Origin: Candidatus Rhodoferax mariagerensis
GTDB taxonomy: Bacteria > Pseudomonadota > Gammaproteobacteria > Burkholderiales > Burkholderiaceae_C
Reading direction: 5' to 3'
NCBI GenBank assembly: GCA_016719055.1
Contig: JADKAW010000017.1
Coordinates: forward strand, 62,001-126,000
Length of the DNA stretch: 64,000 nt
Position 1 is the first letter of the stretch. The number at the start of each line of letters is the position of its first letter. This document shows positions 1-7,019 of this stretch, in pieces. Position numbers and translations under genes: made by a program. The notes beneath the pieces were generated by a model. It was not told the DNA's origin, made no database searches, and saw nothing but the letters and a program-made list of their open reading frames with translations.

Positions 1-955
1 AGGCATCCATCACCACGGCCTGACTGGCCACACAAGCGCGGGTGAAAGCCTGCACAAACCATTGCACCCAGGGAGTTGCATCAATCGCTTTCGCCTCAGG
101 CTCAATGCCGCGCAGGCACTGCGCATGGTTAAGCGCGTCGTAATAGGTGGCACGGGTTTTCAGCATTTGGTGGGCCAAACCGTACACCCGCACCAGCGTT
201 GGGTTGACCTGCGGGTCTTGTGCGTGCATGTCCTGCGCCAGCGCCAAGTCGGCCAGGGCGCGACCCAGGCGACCGTTGCCGTCTTCAAATGGGTGGATGG
301 ACTCAAACCGCAGATGCACCAGCGCTGCCCGGGCAATGCCATTCACTTTGGAAACGGCACAGGCCCCGCCAGCCGGGCGGCTGCTTTCAAACCATGCCAG
401 AAAATTTTCCATCTCCGCAGTCACCTGTGCCGATGACGGTGCCTCGTAGTGCACCACCTCTCGCCCCAGCGCACCGCTGACGATTTGCATGGCGTCGGCA
501 TGGTCGCGCACGCGCCCCACGGCAATGCGCGTGATGCCCGACGTGCCCCCCGGAAACAGCGCCGACTGCCAGCGGCACAGCCGGTCCAGATCGAGCGCGG
601 CGCTGTGGTTGGCCAGCGCGTCTTGCATCACCTGCACCAAGCCATCCACAGACCGGTCAGCACCCGGCGCGCCGACCAGTGCCAACCGGTGCGCCACCGA
701 CGAGCGCAAGGACTCCAGATTGAGCTGCTCGCCCTCTATGGCCGCGGTAGCCAGCGCCTCTTGCACCCACAGATCGCGCTGCACCGCGTTGGCCTGCTCC
801 AGCCCGATGGCGCCCAGCAGCCCCAACAAGCGACCCTGCTCCAGCCGGGCTTGGTCCAGCGCGGGGGCCAGTGCAGCAGCGTCAAACGTCAGCTGCGGCC
901 AGGCGCTGTGCTGCCAGATGTAGCGTGGGGATGCGGGCGGGTTTGGGGTGGGCAT
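1..955 (-). CDS. Fic family protein, C-terminus beyond window edge
   Basis: Fic proteins transfer AMP or another nucleotide-derived group to target proteins and often act as toxins or regulators. The translation from the ATG at 955 gives about 318 residues with the N-terminal helical region typical of DUF4172-Fic proteins. It has an inhibitory-helix motif TAAIEGE near residues 70-76 (the S/TxxxEG type that blocks ATP binding) and the catalytic motif HPFEDGNGRLGR near residues 220-231, so the active site is complete. The reading frame is open to base 1, so the C-terminus is missing. It is paralogous to the Fic gene at 2704-3834, with the same start-region signature (xYIWQ). Two imperfect 28-bp direct repeats lie directly upstream of its start. 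The enzymatic target cannot be told from sequence. Confidence 0.9.
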   Translation of the reverse strand, partial: MPTPNPPASPRYIWQHSAWPQLTFDAAALAPALDQARLEQGRLLGLLGAIGLEQANAVQRDLWVQEALATAAIEGEQLNLESLRSSVAHRLALVGAPGADRSVDGLVQVMQDALANHSAALDLDRLCRWQSALFPGGTSGITRIAVGRVRDHADAMQIVSGALGREVVHYEAPSSAQVTAEMENFLAWFESSRPAGGACAVSKVNGIARAALVHLRFESIHPFEDGNGRLGRALADLALAQDMHAQDPQVNPTLVRVYGLAHQMLKTRATYYDALNHAQCLRGIEPEAKAIDATPWVQWFVQAFTRACVASQAVVMDA

Positions 956-1016
956 GAGGCGTATTTTAAGCAATACGGCTCAAAATGTGAGGTGTATTTG
1001 AAGAAATGCGGCTCAA
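956..1016. promoter_or_regulatory. Tandem imperfect 28-bp direct repeats before fic
   Basis: Two copies (956-983 and 989-1016) match at 24 of 28 positions with a 33-bp period, about three helical turns. Both share the GCGGCTCAA or ACGGCTCAA end. They abut the start codon of the minus-strand Fic gene, so they could be an operator or promoter duplication. No binding protein is known to me. Confidence 0.45.
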
Positions 1017-1093
1017 GTTCGGGCTTTTTGCAAAGGCAATCGAACCGAATCATCCTATTTTGGAGGCACCAGCTCACGTGCCAGAGAAGCAAG

Positions 1094-1126
1094 TTCGCTT
1101 ACTGCGAACACTTCGTTTACTTCGAA
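1094..1126. promoter_or_regulatory. Paired dyad sites before the toxin-antitoxin genes
   Basis: Two 15-mers, TTCGCTTACTGCGAA (1094-1108) and TTCGTTTACTTCGAA (1112-1126), share 13 of 15 bases. Each has the dyad TTCG-N7-CGAA, and their starts are 18 bp apart. They end 65 bp before the antitoxin ATG at 1192, the position expected of an autoregulatory operator for a helix-turn-helix antitoxin. Confidence 0.45.
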
Positions 1127-1191
1127 TGATGCTACGCTCCAACCTATTGCTACTGACCAAACCCCAAGGCCGCCGCGTGAAGGAGCACCCC

Positions 1192-1668
1192 ATGACAGCC
1201 CAAGAAGTACTAGACCCCGCCAATGCCGCCGAAGCCGAAATGGCAGCCGTGGCCCACCAATGCCTGGTGACAGCGCTGGACCATTCCAACGCAGACCACA
1301 TCAACATCATTCTGGATGTGGGCACGGATGGCGACGAAAAACACGAAACACTTGTACTGAAGCTACCACCCCGCGCCTTGCGCTTCTTTGCTGACGTGTT
1401 GCGGCAAATGGCCAAACAAGAGCCCATGTTGCTGGTGCCGCAAAAGCACGAACTCTCCACGCAAGAAGCGGCCAATTTTTTGAACGTGTCGCGCCCCTTT
1501 GTCATCAAGGAAATCGAGGCCAACCGCCTCAAATGCCGCAAGGTCAACCGACACCGTCGCATTGAATTTGAAGAACTGCGCCGCTACCAGGCCGCGCAGC
1601 AACAGCAATCTGAACAGGCGCTGCAAAACCTGACCCAACTGTCTGAAGAGTTGGGGCTGGAGTTTTAA
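1192..1668 (+). CDS. Excisionase-type helix-turn-helix antitoxin
   Basis: A 158-residue protein with a MerR/excisionase-like DNA-binding helix-turn-helix in the middle: the segment ELSTQEAANFLNVSRPFVIK is followed by a basic CRKVNRHRRI stretch that recognises DNA. A glutamine-rich, likely helical C-terminus follows. The start at 1192 is preferred over the longer open frame from 1006 because GGAG lies at the right distance upstream. Its stop codon is directly followed by the GTG of a PIN-domain gene, which is the usual arrangement of this antitoxin family with a PIN_3-type RNase toxin. It probably represses its own promoter through the dyads at 1094-1126 (inference). Confidence 0.8.
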   Translation: MTAQEVLDPANAAEAEMAAVAHQCLVTALDHSNADHINIILDVGTDGDEKHETLVLKLPPRALRFFADVLRQMAKQEPMLLVPQKHELSTQEAANFLNVSRPFVIKEIEANRLKCRKVNRHRRIEFEELRRYQAAQQQQSEQALQNLTQLSEELGLEF

Positions 1669-2245
1669 GTGGCGGGCTCTGCGCGTTTCACGGCAATTTT
1701 GGATGCCAATGGCCTGTATCCCCAATTGATCCGCGACACCCTGCTGAGCATTGGCCGTTAAGCGCCTGTACCATGCGCGCTGGAGCGCCACGATTCATGC
1801 GGAATGGACGCGCAACCTGGCCAAAGACCGGCCAGAGCTTGCCGACAAGCTACCCTTGGTCGTCGAACGCATGAACGCCAGCGTGCCCGACTGCCTGGTG
1901 ACAAATTATGAAAAACTGGCCAACAGCATTGAGTTGCCTGACCCCGACGACCGCCACGTCGTGGCCGCCGCCATTGTGGGTCATGCCGACGCTATCGTGA
2001 CCTTCAACACCAGGGACTTTCCGATGGCTGTGTTGGCACCCTACGGCATTGAAGTTCAGCACCCCGATGAGTTCCTGGTGAACCAATTGCAGTTGCAGGA
2101 AATACCAGCGCTCAGAGCCATCAAGAAAATGCGTGCCCGCTGGACAAACCCTGTACGGCCAGCGCAAGAACTCATTGCGGCGTTTGAGAAACGGGGCTTG
2201 CCGATGACGGCGGATTGGCTGCGTGAGGCCGCCACGCTGATTTGA
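1669..2245 (+). pseudogene. PIN-domain (VapC-like) RNase toxin, frameshifted
   Basis: PIN toxins are Mg-dependent RNases. The GTG at 1669 abuts the antitoxin stop. The first frame gives AILDANGLYPQLIRDTLLSI, which holds the first catalytic Asp, and then stops at 1759. The adjacent frame continues the same domain: AVKRLYHARWSATIHAEW, then the acidic PDPDDRHVVAAA and TFNTRDF motifs, to 2245. The total length of 577 nt is one more than a multiple of three, so one extra base (probably a G of the GG in ATTGGCCG near 1752) explains the break. Either the toxin is inactivated or this is a sequencing error; all catalytic acidic residues survive once the frame is repaired. Confidence 0.75.
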
Positions 2246-2435
2246 CAGGTCAACTTGGGCACTAGCGCCCGTAGCCGAGAGTGAAAAGCGCGGGATGCAT
2301 GGGGACAGAGGCAATTCACATCGGTATAGCTATATTTGATAGCAAGACCTGCTGCAAGCAGTTGGCTTCGAATGCATCACGGTGCTGCTGCCCGCGTGCG
2401 CCTTGGAGCGCGCGTGGCGCGGCCCACGACACCTG

Positions 2436-2705
2436 TTACGGCAGTGGCAGAAACTGCGCCGACTCGTCTTTGCCAAACAACAGCAGCGCTGCCCGCGTCA
2501 ATTGCCCGCCCCGGCTGAGCTTGAGCTTAGACACCGGTTGTGCCACTGCCGCAGGTACGCGCAGCCCAGGGCTGGTTTGGTGGTGGGATGCCAGCCCCAG
2601 GGGACCTCGCAACAGCAATAAAAAGCAGTTAAAGAACTTGGCAAATCGTATTGCTGCGACATTCACCGCGCAATGTGCGGCGAATAAAGCCCATAATCGC
2701 CGCAT
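2436..2705 (-). pseudogene. Remnant of an AlbA_2 / RecG-like ATP-binding protein
   Basis: This 458-bp gap (2246-2703) has no intact gene. On the minus strand one open frame ends with VSKLKLSRGGQLTRAALLLF plus GKDESAQFLP. That resembles the conserved 'LT.AALLLFGK' segment of the COG2865 AlbA_2 family (putative transcriptional regulators or ATP-binding proteins often found in mobile and defence loci). Only the part at about 2436-2545 shows this similarity; the rest of the frame has none. It is a fragment lacking both ends, judged from one motif only. Confidence 0.35.
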
Positions 2706-3834
2706 GCGCCCTCACCGCCCCGCCCGTATCGCCCGCTACATCTGGCAACTGCCCGACTGGCCATCTCTCAGCTATGACGCCACTGCGCTGGCAGCCTCCC
2801 TGGCCGAAGTGCATCGGGCACAGGGCCAACTCATGGGACGCATGGCTGAGCTAGGCATGGCCCAGCGTGATCAAGCCACCTTGCAAGTGCTGACGCAAGA
2901 AGTCATCACCACCAGCCAGATAGAAGGCGAACGCCTCAGCCTGGATGTTGTGCGCTCGTCCATCGCTCGCAGGTTGGGGCTGGACATTGGTGCCCTGGCC
3001 CCCAGCGACCGCCATGTGGACGGCGTGGTGGATGTGGTGCTAGATGCCACGCGCAATTTTGAGCAGCCGCTAAGCCCAGAGCGCCTGTTTGGATGGCACG
3101 CGGCCTTGTTCCCCACCGGCTACAGCGGTCGGGTGCGCATTACCGTGGCGGCATGGCGCACAGATGCCAGTGGCCCCATGGAAGTCGTGTCTGGTGCAGT
3201 GGGCCGGGAGAAAGTGCACTTCACCGCCCCGCCCGCCAGCAGCCTACCCACGCAAACCGATGCGTTCTTCCAATGGTTCGAAGCTGCCCCCGTGGGCGAC
3301 GCTCTCATCAAAGCTGGACTGGCCCACCTGCGGCTGGTGACGCTGCACCCGTTTGACGATGGCAATGGCCGCATCAGCCGAGCCGTGGGCGACATGGCGC
3401 TGGCCCGTGCGGAAGGCACCAGTCAACGGTTCTACAGCTTCAGCGCACAGATACAGCGCGAACGCAAAGACTATTACGACCAACTGGAAGCTACCCAAAA
3501 AGGCCCGAAGGATGTGACACCCTGGCTCACCTGGTTTTTGGGCTGCTTGCTGCGCGCCGTGCAGGGTGCAGATGCCACCTTGACTGGCGTGCTGGACAAG
3601 GCCCAGTTCTGGCAACGCTGGGCCGGCACGCCCATGAACGCGCGGCAAACCACCATACTGAACCGCGTGCTGGACGGCTTTGAAGGCAAGCTCACCAATG
3701 CCAAATGGGCGACCTTGGGCAAGTGCTCTGCAGACACAGCCCTGCGCGACATCAACGACTTGCTGGCGCGCGGCGTGCTGCGCAAGCTGGGGGGTGGCGG
3801 GCGCAGCACGGGGTATGAGTTGAGTGCCAAATAG
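2704..3834 (+). CDS. Fic family protein (DUF4172-Fic)
   Basis: A 376-residue protein and second Fic paralogue of the window. The start at ATG 2704 is chosen because the alignable N-terminus (RYIWQLPDWPSLSYD) begins there; the open frame extends further upstream without similarity. TSQIEGE at residues 70-76 is the inhibitory motif with Glu74. HPFDDGNGRISR starting at His215 is the catalytic loop, with the acidic residue and GNGR nucleotide-binding residues present. The C-terminal part (about 300-376) looks like a winged helix (ADTALRDINDLLARGVL). Class II Fic proteins of this kind are usually self-inhibited AMP-transferases. The function here is unknown; the position next to a toxin-antitoxin pair suggests a toxin or regulatory role. 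Confidence 0.9.
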   Translation: MRPHRPARIARYIWQLPDWPSLSYDATALAASLAEVHRAQGQLMGRMAELGMAQRDQATLQVLTQEVITTSQIEGERLSLDVVRSSIARRLGLDIGALAPSDRHVDGVVDVVLDATRNFEQPLSPERLFGWHAALFPTGYSGRVRITVAAWRTDASGPMEVVSGAVGREKVHFTAPPASSLPTQTDAFFQWFEAAPVGDALIKAGLAHLRLVTLHPFDDGNGRISRAVGDMALARAEGTSQRFYSFSAQIQRERKDYYDQLEATQKGPKDVTPWLTWFLGCLLRAVQGADATLTGVLDKAQFWQRWAGTPMNARQTTILNRVLDGFEGKLTNAKWATLGKCSADTALRDINDLLARGVLRKLGGGGRSTGYELSAK

Positions 3835-3882
3835 GGCTGTAACCCTTGTCGAAGGTGCGCAAGCAGCTACTAACAATGTAGC
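3835..3882 (+). repeat. Dispersed intergenic repeat, copy 1
   Basis: Contains GGCTGTAACCCTT, GTGCGCAAGCAGCTA and a closing GTAGC, matching the pattern of the other copies. It follows the Fic stop codon directly. Confidence 0.6.
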
Positions 3883-4024
3883 AATGTTGGCCATAACCAT
3901 CCCTGTTAGCGCCGCAACCCGGTTGCCCGCCGGGCAGACATAAAATTTCACCGTTGGAACCAAAAACAAAGAACGCGCCAGACGTTTTTGCGCAGCAAAT
4001 CAACGTGATTCCAAGGGAGCAACG

Positions 4025-4858
4025 ATGGCATCGTTCACCGCGCGGGTACTCATCCTCTGCAAAACCTACCCCTCACCCAGCGCCAAATACGCTGAAACAT
4101 CCTGCGTGGCGGGCATGACTGAAAACGGCAGGCTGATTCGGCTCTACCCCGTTCCATTCCGGCTGGTGTCTGACGACCAGCAGTTCAAAAAATGGCAGTG
4201 GATCACGGCCCGGTTTGAAAAGGCGCGTGACGACCACCGGCCTGAAAGCCACCGCGTTTTTGTGGACACCATCGCGTGTGACCCTGATCCGCTGCCGGCG
4301 GGCAAACAGGGCTGGCCGCACCGCGCCGAGTTGCTGGCGAAGCTGCCGGTGTTTTCGGACTTTGCTGAAATAGAAAGACTCAGGGCAGCGGGCGGGGCCA
4401 CGCTGGCCTTGCTGCGGCCCGCCAGAATCATCGGACTTGACATCAAAAAGGTCGCAAACTCCACCTGGACGGACGAAGAAAAAGAAAAACTGCTGCGCCT
4501 GCAACAGCAATCCGAACTGTTTGACGAGGTGGAAGAAGGCAAACAAATCAGGCTGCTGGAAAAACTGCCGTATGACTTTCATTACCGCTATGAATGCGAG
4601 GTTGACGGGCAGACTGTTGCGTACCGGCACAAACTGGTGGACTGGGAAATTGGCGCGCTGTTCAGAAACGTTCAACGCAAGCATGGTGATAACTGGGAGG
4701 CCGCATTCCGCGCGAAACTGGAGCAGGATTTGCCGTCAAAAGACCTGATGTTTTTGCTTGGGACGATTCACCGCTTTCCTCACCAATGGCTGCTGATCAG
4801 CCTGATCTACCCGCCTAAGCTGCCTGCTGATAACCCAAATCAGGCAGGGCTGTTTTAG
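4025..4858 (+). CDS. Conserved protein of unknown function paired with DUF488
   Basis: A 277-residue protein that I do not recognise by name. It starts at ATG 4025 after AAGGGAGCAACG. The N-terminus (ARVLILCKTYPSPSAKY, then a 'TENGRLIRLYPVPFRL' stretch) looks like a compact conserved fold, and the middle is charged (EEKEKLLRLQQQSELFDEVEEGK). There is no signal peptide or membrane segment. Its last 44 bases overlap tail-to-tail with the DUF488 gene on the other strand. A second copy of its final 31 codons or so is found at 6150-6244 next to the second DUF488 copy, so the two genes moved together as a unit. I recall similar proteins sitting beside DUF488 genes, but no function is established to my knowledge. 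Confidence 0.75.
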   Translation: MASFTARVLILCKTYPSPSAKYAETSCVAGMTENGRLIRLYPVPFRLVSDDQQFKKWQWITARFEKARDDHRPESHRVFVDTIACDPDPLPAGKQGWPHRAELLAKLPVFSDFAEIERLRAAGGATLALLRPARIIGLDIKKVANSTWTDEEKEKLLRLQQQSELFDEVEEGKQIRLLEKLPYDFHYRYECEVDGQTVAYRHKLVDWEIGALFRNVQRKHGDNWEAAFRAKLEQDLPSKDLMFLLGTIHRFPHQWLLISLIYPPKLPADNPNQAGLF

Positions 4859-5294
4859 CGGTCAGGTGCGTCACCGTCGGCCCGCCCAACTGGCGCGCCG
4901 CGCGGGCCACATACGTGCGGTGGCAAGTGGAAAAGTCCGCCTCAAAACATACCAGACAGGCCGGGGTGGCGTGCGCGATCTTGACCAGCTCGCGCAAGGA
5001 CATATCTTGCGTCTGGATGTACTTCAAAAATTCACGGGTGTAGGTTTGCCAGTTGCCATCAGCCTTGTATTGGTTGCGGATGAGCTTGGGGCAACCCAAG
5101 GCGGGGGCGTGCAGATAGGCAATGTCGTGCGTTGACAAGGCGGCGCAGAAAGCCGTTTTTGAAAACCCCTTCTTGCGCGACAGCGGCAGTTCACGGACAT
5201 CCACCACGGTTTTCACCTGCGCGGCTTGCAGGCGGGCAATGAAGGCATCAATGGTCAGGCCTTCGTAGTCGAGGGTGAAAAGGGTGGAGGGCAT
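4815..5294 (-). CDS. DUF488 domain protein
   Basis: A 159-residue protein. The family signature is clear: TLDYEGLTIDAFIARL at the N-terminus, VVDVRELPLSRKKGFSK, and the C-terminal Cys-rich CFEADFSTCHRTYVA motif. The biochemical role of DUF488 is unsettled. It is the third gene of a likely operon brnT-brnA-DUF488: its ATG lies 7 bp after the brnA stop codon. Its 3' end overlaps the convergent unknown gene by 44 bp. A diverged second copy at 6201-6679 has lost one T in the TTTT run encoding Cys-Phe of the CFEAD motif, which shows that this copy is the intact one. Confidence 0.85.
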   Translation of the reverse strand: MPSTLFTLDYEGLTIDAFIARLQAAQVKTVVDVRELPLSRKKGFSKTAFCAALSTHDIAYLHAPALGCPKLIRNQYKADGNWQTYTREFLKYIQTQDMSLRELVKIAHATPACLVCFEADFSTCHRTYVARAARQLGGPTVTHLTAKTALPDLGYQQAA

Positions 5295-5301
5295 GGGGTC
5301 G

Positions 5302-5511
5302 CTACTTCCAGCTCAAATCCAGCTTGCGCTGGGTCGCCGCGCAGTCGCGCAGATACAAGTTGATGAGGCTCTGATACGGCATGCCAAGCTCTTCTGAAAT
5401 CGACTTGAAGTAGTTCACCGACTCCTCATCAAGCCGGATGGTGATTTGCTTTTTGAGCTGGGCTGCGTAGGGGTTCTTGCGGGCGGTGGAAAAATCGTAT
5501 TCTTTGCGCAT
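5302..5511 (-). CDS. brnA: BrnA family antitoxin
   Basis: A 69-residue protein whose central KKQITIRLDEESVNYFKSIS plus ELGMPYQSLINLYLRD is the ribbon-helix-helix DNA-binding fold of BrnA antitoxins. The beta strand QITIRLD makes the base contacts in this family. It neutralises BrnT and represses the operon together with it. It starts 9 bp after the brnT stop codon and is followed 7 bp later by DUF488. The toxin-first order is normal for brnTA. Confidence 0.88.
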   Translation of the reverse strand: MRKEYDFSTARKNPYAAQLKKQITIRLDEESVNYFKSISEELGMPYQSLINLYLRDCAATQRKLDLSWK

Positions 5512-5520
5512 ATAAAACTT

Positions 5521-5802
5521 TCAAGGGTAAGACTTCGCCTCATGGGCACTGGCCTTGCGAGCCGAGATGATGCGAATGATGTTGCCTTCGCTGCGGTAGC
5601 AGTGACACACCACCAAAAACCGCAGCGTACGGCTGAGGCCCAGGAGAACAAAGCGATCTTCATCGTCAGAGTGATCCGGGTCGTCAATCAGTTTGGCGTG
5701 ATCATCCAGGAAGACAGATTTGGCTTCCTCAAAACTCACGCCGTGCTTTTTGGCATTGGCAGTGGCTTTGCGCTCATCCCACTCGAAACGAAGTGTGCTC
5801 AT
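5521..5802 (-). CDS. brnT: BrnT family toxin
   Basis: A 93-residue RelE-fold ribonuclease toxin. The start at ATG 5802 gives MSTLRFEWDERKATANAKKH, the family N-terminus (FEWDxxKxxxNxxKHGVxFEEA). The catalytic-region stretch RFLVVCHCYRSEGNIIRIISARKASAHE follows and ends near the C-terminus. The longer open frame back to 5898 has no similarity and runs through a dispersed repeat. A perfect palindrome TGTAATTACA lies 9 bp upstream of the start and may be the BrnA-BrnT operator. BrnT inhibits translation by cleaving RNA. Confidence 0.9.
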   Translation of the reverse strand: MSTLRFEWDERKATANAKKHGVSFEEAKSVFLDDHAKLIDDPDHSDDEDRFVLLGLSRTLRFLVVCHCYRSEGNIIRIISARKASAHEAKSYP

Positions 5803-5810
5803 GTGGCAAG

Positions 5811-5820
5811 TGTAATTACA
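5811..5820. promoter_or_regulatory. Palindrome TGTAATTACA before brnT
   Basis: A perfect 10-bp palindrome 8 bp from the brnT start codon and inside the expected promoter. This suits a ribbon-helix-helix repressor that binds as a dimer. The assignment to BrnA is inference. Confidence 0.4.
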
Positions 5821-5871
5821 TCGTAGTTCAGAAGCAAGCAGGCTTCCATGCCCCAGGATTTTGCGTAAACA

Positions 5872-5915
5872 GGCCTCTAACCCATGTATAACATGCATAA
5901 GCAGCTATCAAAAAC
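5872..5915 (+). repeat. Dispersed intergenic repeat, copy 2
   Basis: GGCCTCTAACCC, ATGCATAAGCAGCTAT and the following A-run match the other copies. It lies upstream of brnT. Confidence 0.6.
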
Positions 5916-6149
5916 GTATCAATACCTAAACCCATTGATGCCGAAGGCTGCCTGACGATGTCCCATCCGCATGAGCCGAGCGACCCGCAGCAAGCCTATC
6001 GGGCGGTGTCGGCTCATGTGTAAGCGCCAGCCGAGCCCAGCGCGAAACGTTCAGTCGCCGCCGCAATGTGCGCCGGTTTAATGTCAAATTTGCCTCTAGC
6101 CCAGTAACAACGTGCGCAGGCAGCTATTTATTCGATAGTATTGACAAGG
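5916..6149. other. Gene-free gap between brnT and the duplicated block
   Basis: No gene is supported. A perfect 10-bp inverted repeat, CATGAGCCGA (5970-5979) and TCGGCTCATG (6009-6018), could form a hairpin with a 29-nt loop that is itself GC-rich. A copy of the dispersed repeat lies at 6091-6139. The duplicated DUF488 block begins at about 6150. Confidence 0.5.
6091..6139 (+). repeat. Dispersed intergenic repeat, copy 3
   Basis: TGCCTCTAGCCC, GTGCGCAGGCAGCTAT and GATAG fit the consensus. It lies just before the start of the duplicated DUF488 block. Confidence 0.65.
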
Positions 6150-6244
6150 AAATTCACCGCTTTCCCCACCAGTGGCTGCTGATCAGCCTGATCTACCCGC
6201 CTAAGCTGCCTGCTGATAACCCAAATCAGGCAGGGCTGTTTTAG
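6150..6244 (+). pseudogene. Duplicated 3' end of the unknown 277-residue gene
   Basis: About 95 bp nearly identical to 4765-4858, encoding the last 31 residues or so (IHRFPHQWLLISLIYPPKLP and onward) of the gene at 4025-4858. There is no upstream coding sequence. It was carried along when the DUF488 gene was duplicated. Confidence 0.8.
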
Positions 6245-6679
6245 CGGTCAGGTGCGTCACCGTTGGCCCGCCCAACTGGCGCGCCGCGCGGGCCACATAA
6301 GTGCGATGGCAAGTGGAATAGTCCGCCTCAAACACACCAGACAGGCCGGGGTGGCCTGCGCGATCTTGACCAGCTCGCGCAAGGATGCATCTTGCGTCTG
6401 GATGTGCTTTAAAAATTGACGGGTATAGGTTTGCCAGTTGCCGTCCAACTTGTATTGGTTGCGGATGGGCTTGGGGCAACCCAGGACGGGGGCGTGCAGA
6501 TAGGCAATGCCATGGGCTGACAAGGCGGCGCAGAAAGCTGATTTTGAAAACCCCTTTTTGCGCGACAGGGGCAGCTCACGCACATCCACCACGGTTTTCA
6601 CCTGCGCGGCTTGCAGGCGGGCGATGAAGGTCTCAATGGTCAGGCCTTCGTAGCCGAGGGTGAAAAGGGTGGGGTGCAT
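6201..6679 (-). pseudogene. Second DUF488 copy, frameshifted
   Basis: Paralogue of the DUF488 gene at 4815-5294 with about 15 substitutions in the first 120 residues. At 6330-6332 the complementary strand has AAA where copy 1 has AAAA, so the Cys-Phe codons TGT TTT GAG become TGT TTG AG and the frame is lost before the conserved CHR motif. The rest of the protein (FEADYSTCHRTYVARAARQL and onward) continues in the next frame to 6201. The length of 479 nt is one short of copy 1, confirming a single-base deletion. No toxin-antitoxin genes precede it. Confidence 0.85.
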
Positions 6680-7019
6680 AGGGGAGTCAAATGTTCAAGG
6701 TTTGATAGGGTGACCTGTTTTCTTGCAAGCGGCACACAGCGTTTGTACAGTTATGTCGGATTGCAAGACTTGGGTCTCTGCATTCACTGTAGAAATTTTG
6801 CTCTAACCCTTGCACGGGAAACGCAAAACGCTATCAAACTAATGAGCTATTCGAGCCTTGCCGCATCAATTTGGAATTTAACCAACTTGACTCGGCAACG
6901 GCCAACTTGATCCCACGAAGTGCTGTAATTTGGAGTCAGGTATAGACGCACGCAGCGCATCGTATGTGAACCCAACGTAAGGGTTACAGGGTTTAAGCAA
7001 CCCAAGTGCTCGCTTGAAT
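6680..7019. other. Intergenic region with a dispersed repeat
   Basis: There is no convincing gene in these 340 bp. A degenerate copy of the dispersed repeat is at 6797-6850. The remainder is moderately AT-rich and may hold the promoter of the DUF488 copy. Confidence 0.5.
6797..6850 (+). repeat. Dispersed intergenic repeat, copy 4 (degenerate)
   Basis: GCTCTAACCCTTGC, AACGCTATCAAACTAATGAGCTAT resembles the consensus end-to-end but has lost the CAAGCAG core. Confidence 0.45.

Noticed and set aside
2281..2703. Extended N-terminus of the Fic protein
   Set aside because: The extra 141 codons have no similarity, overlap a gene remnant on the other strand, and the paralogue begins at the equivalent of residue 142.
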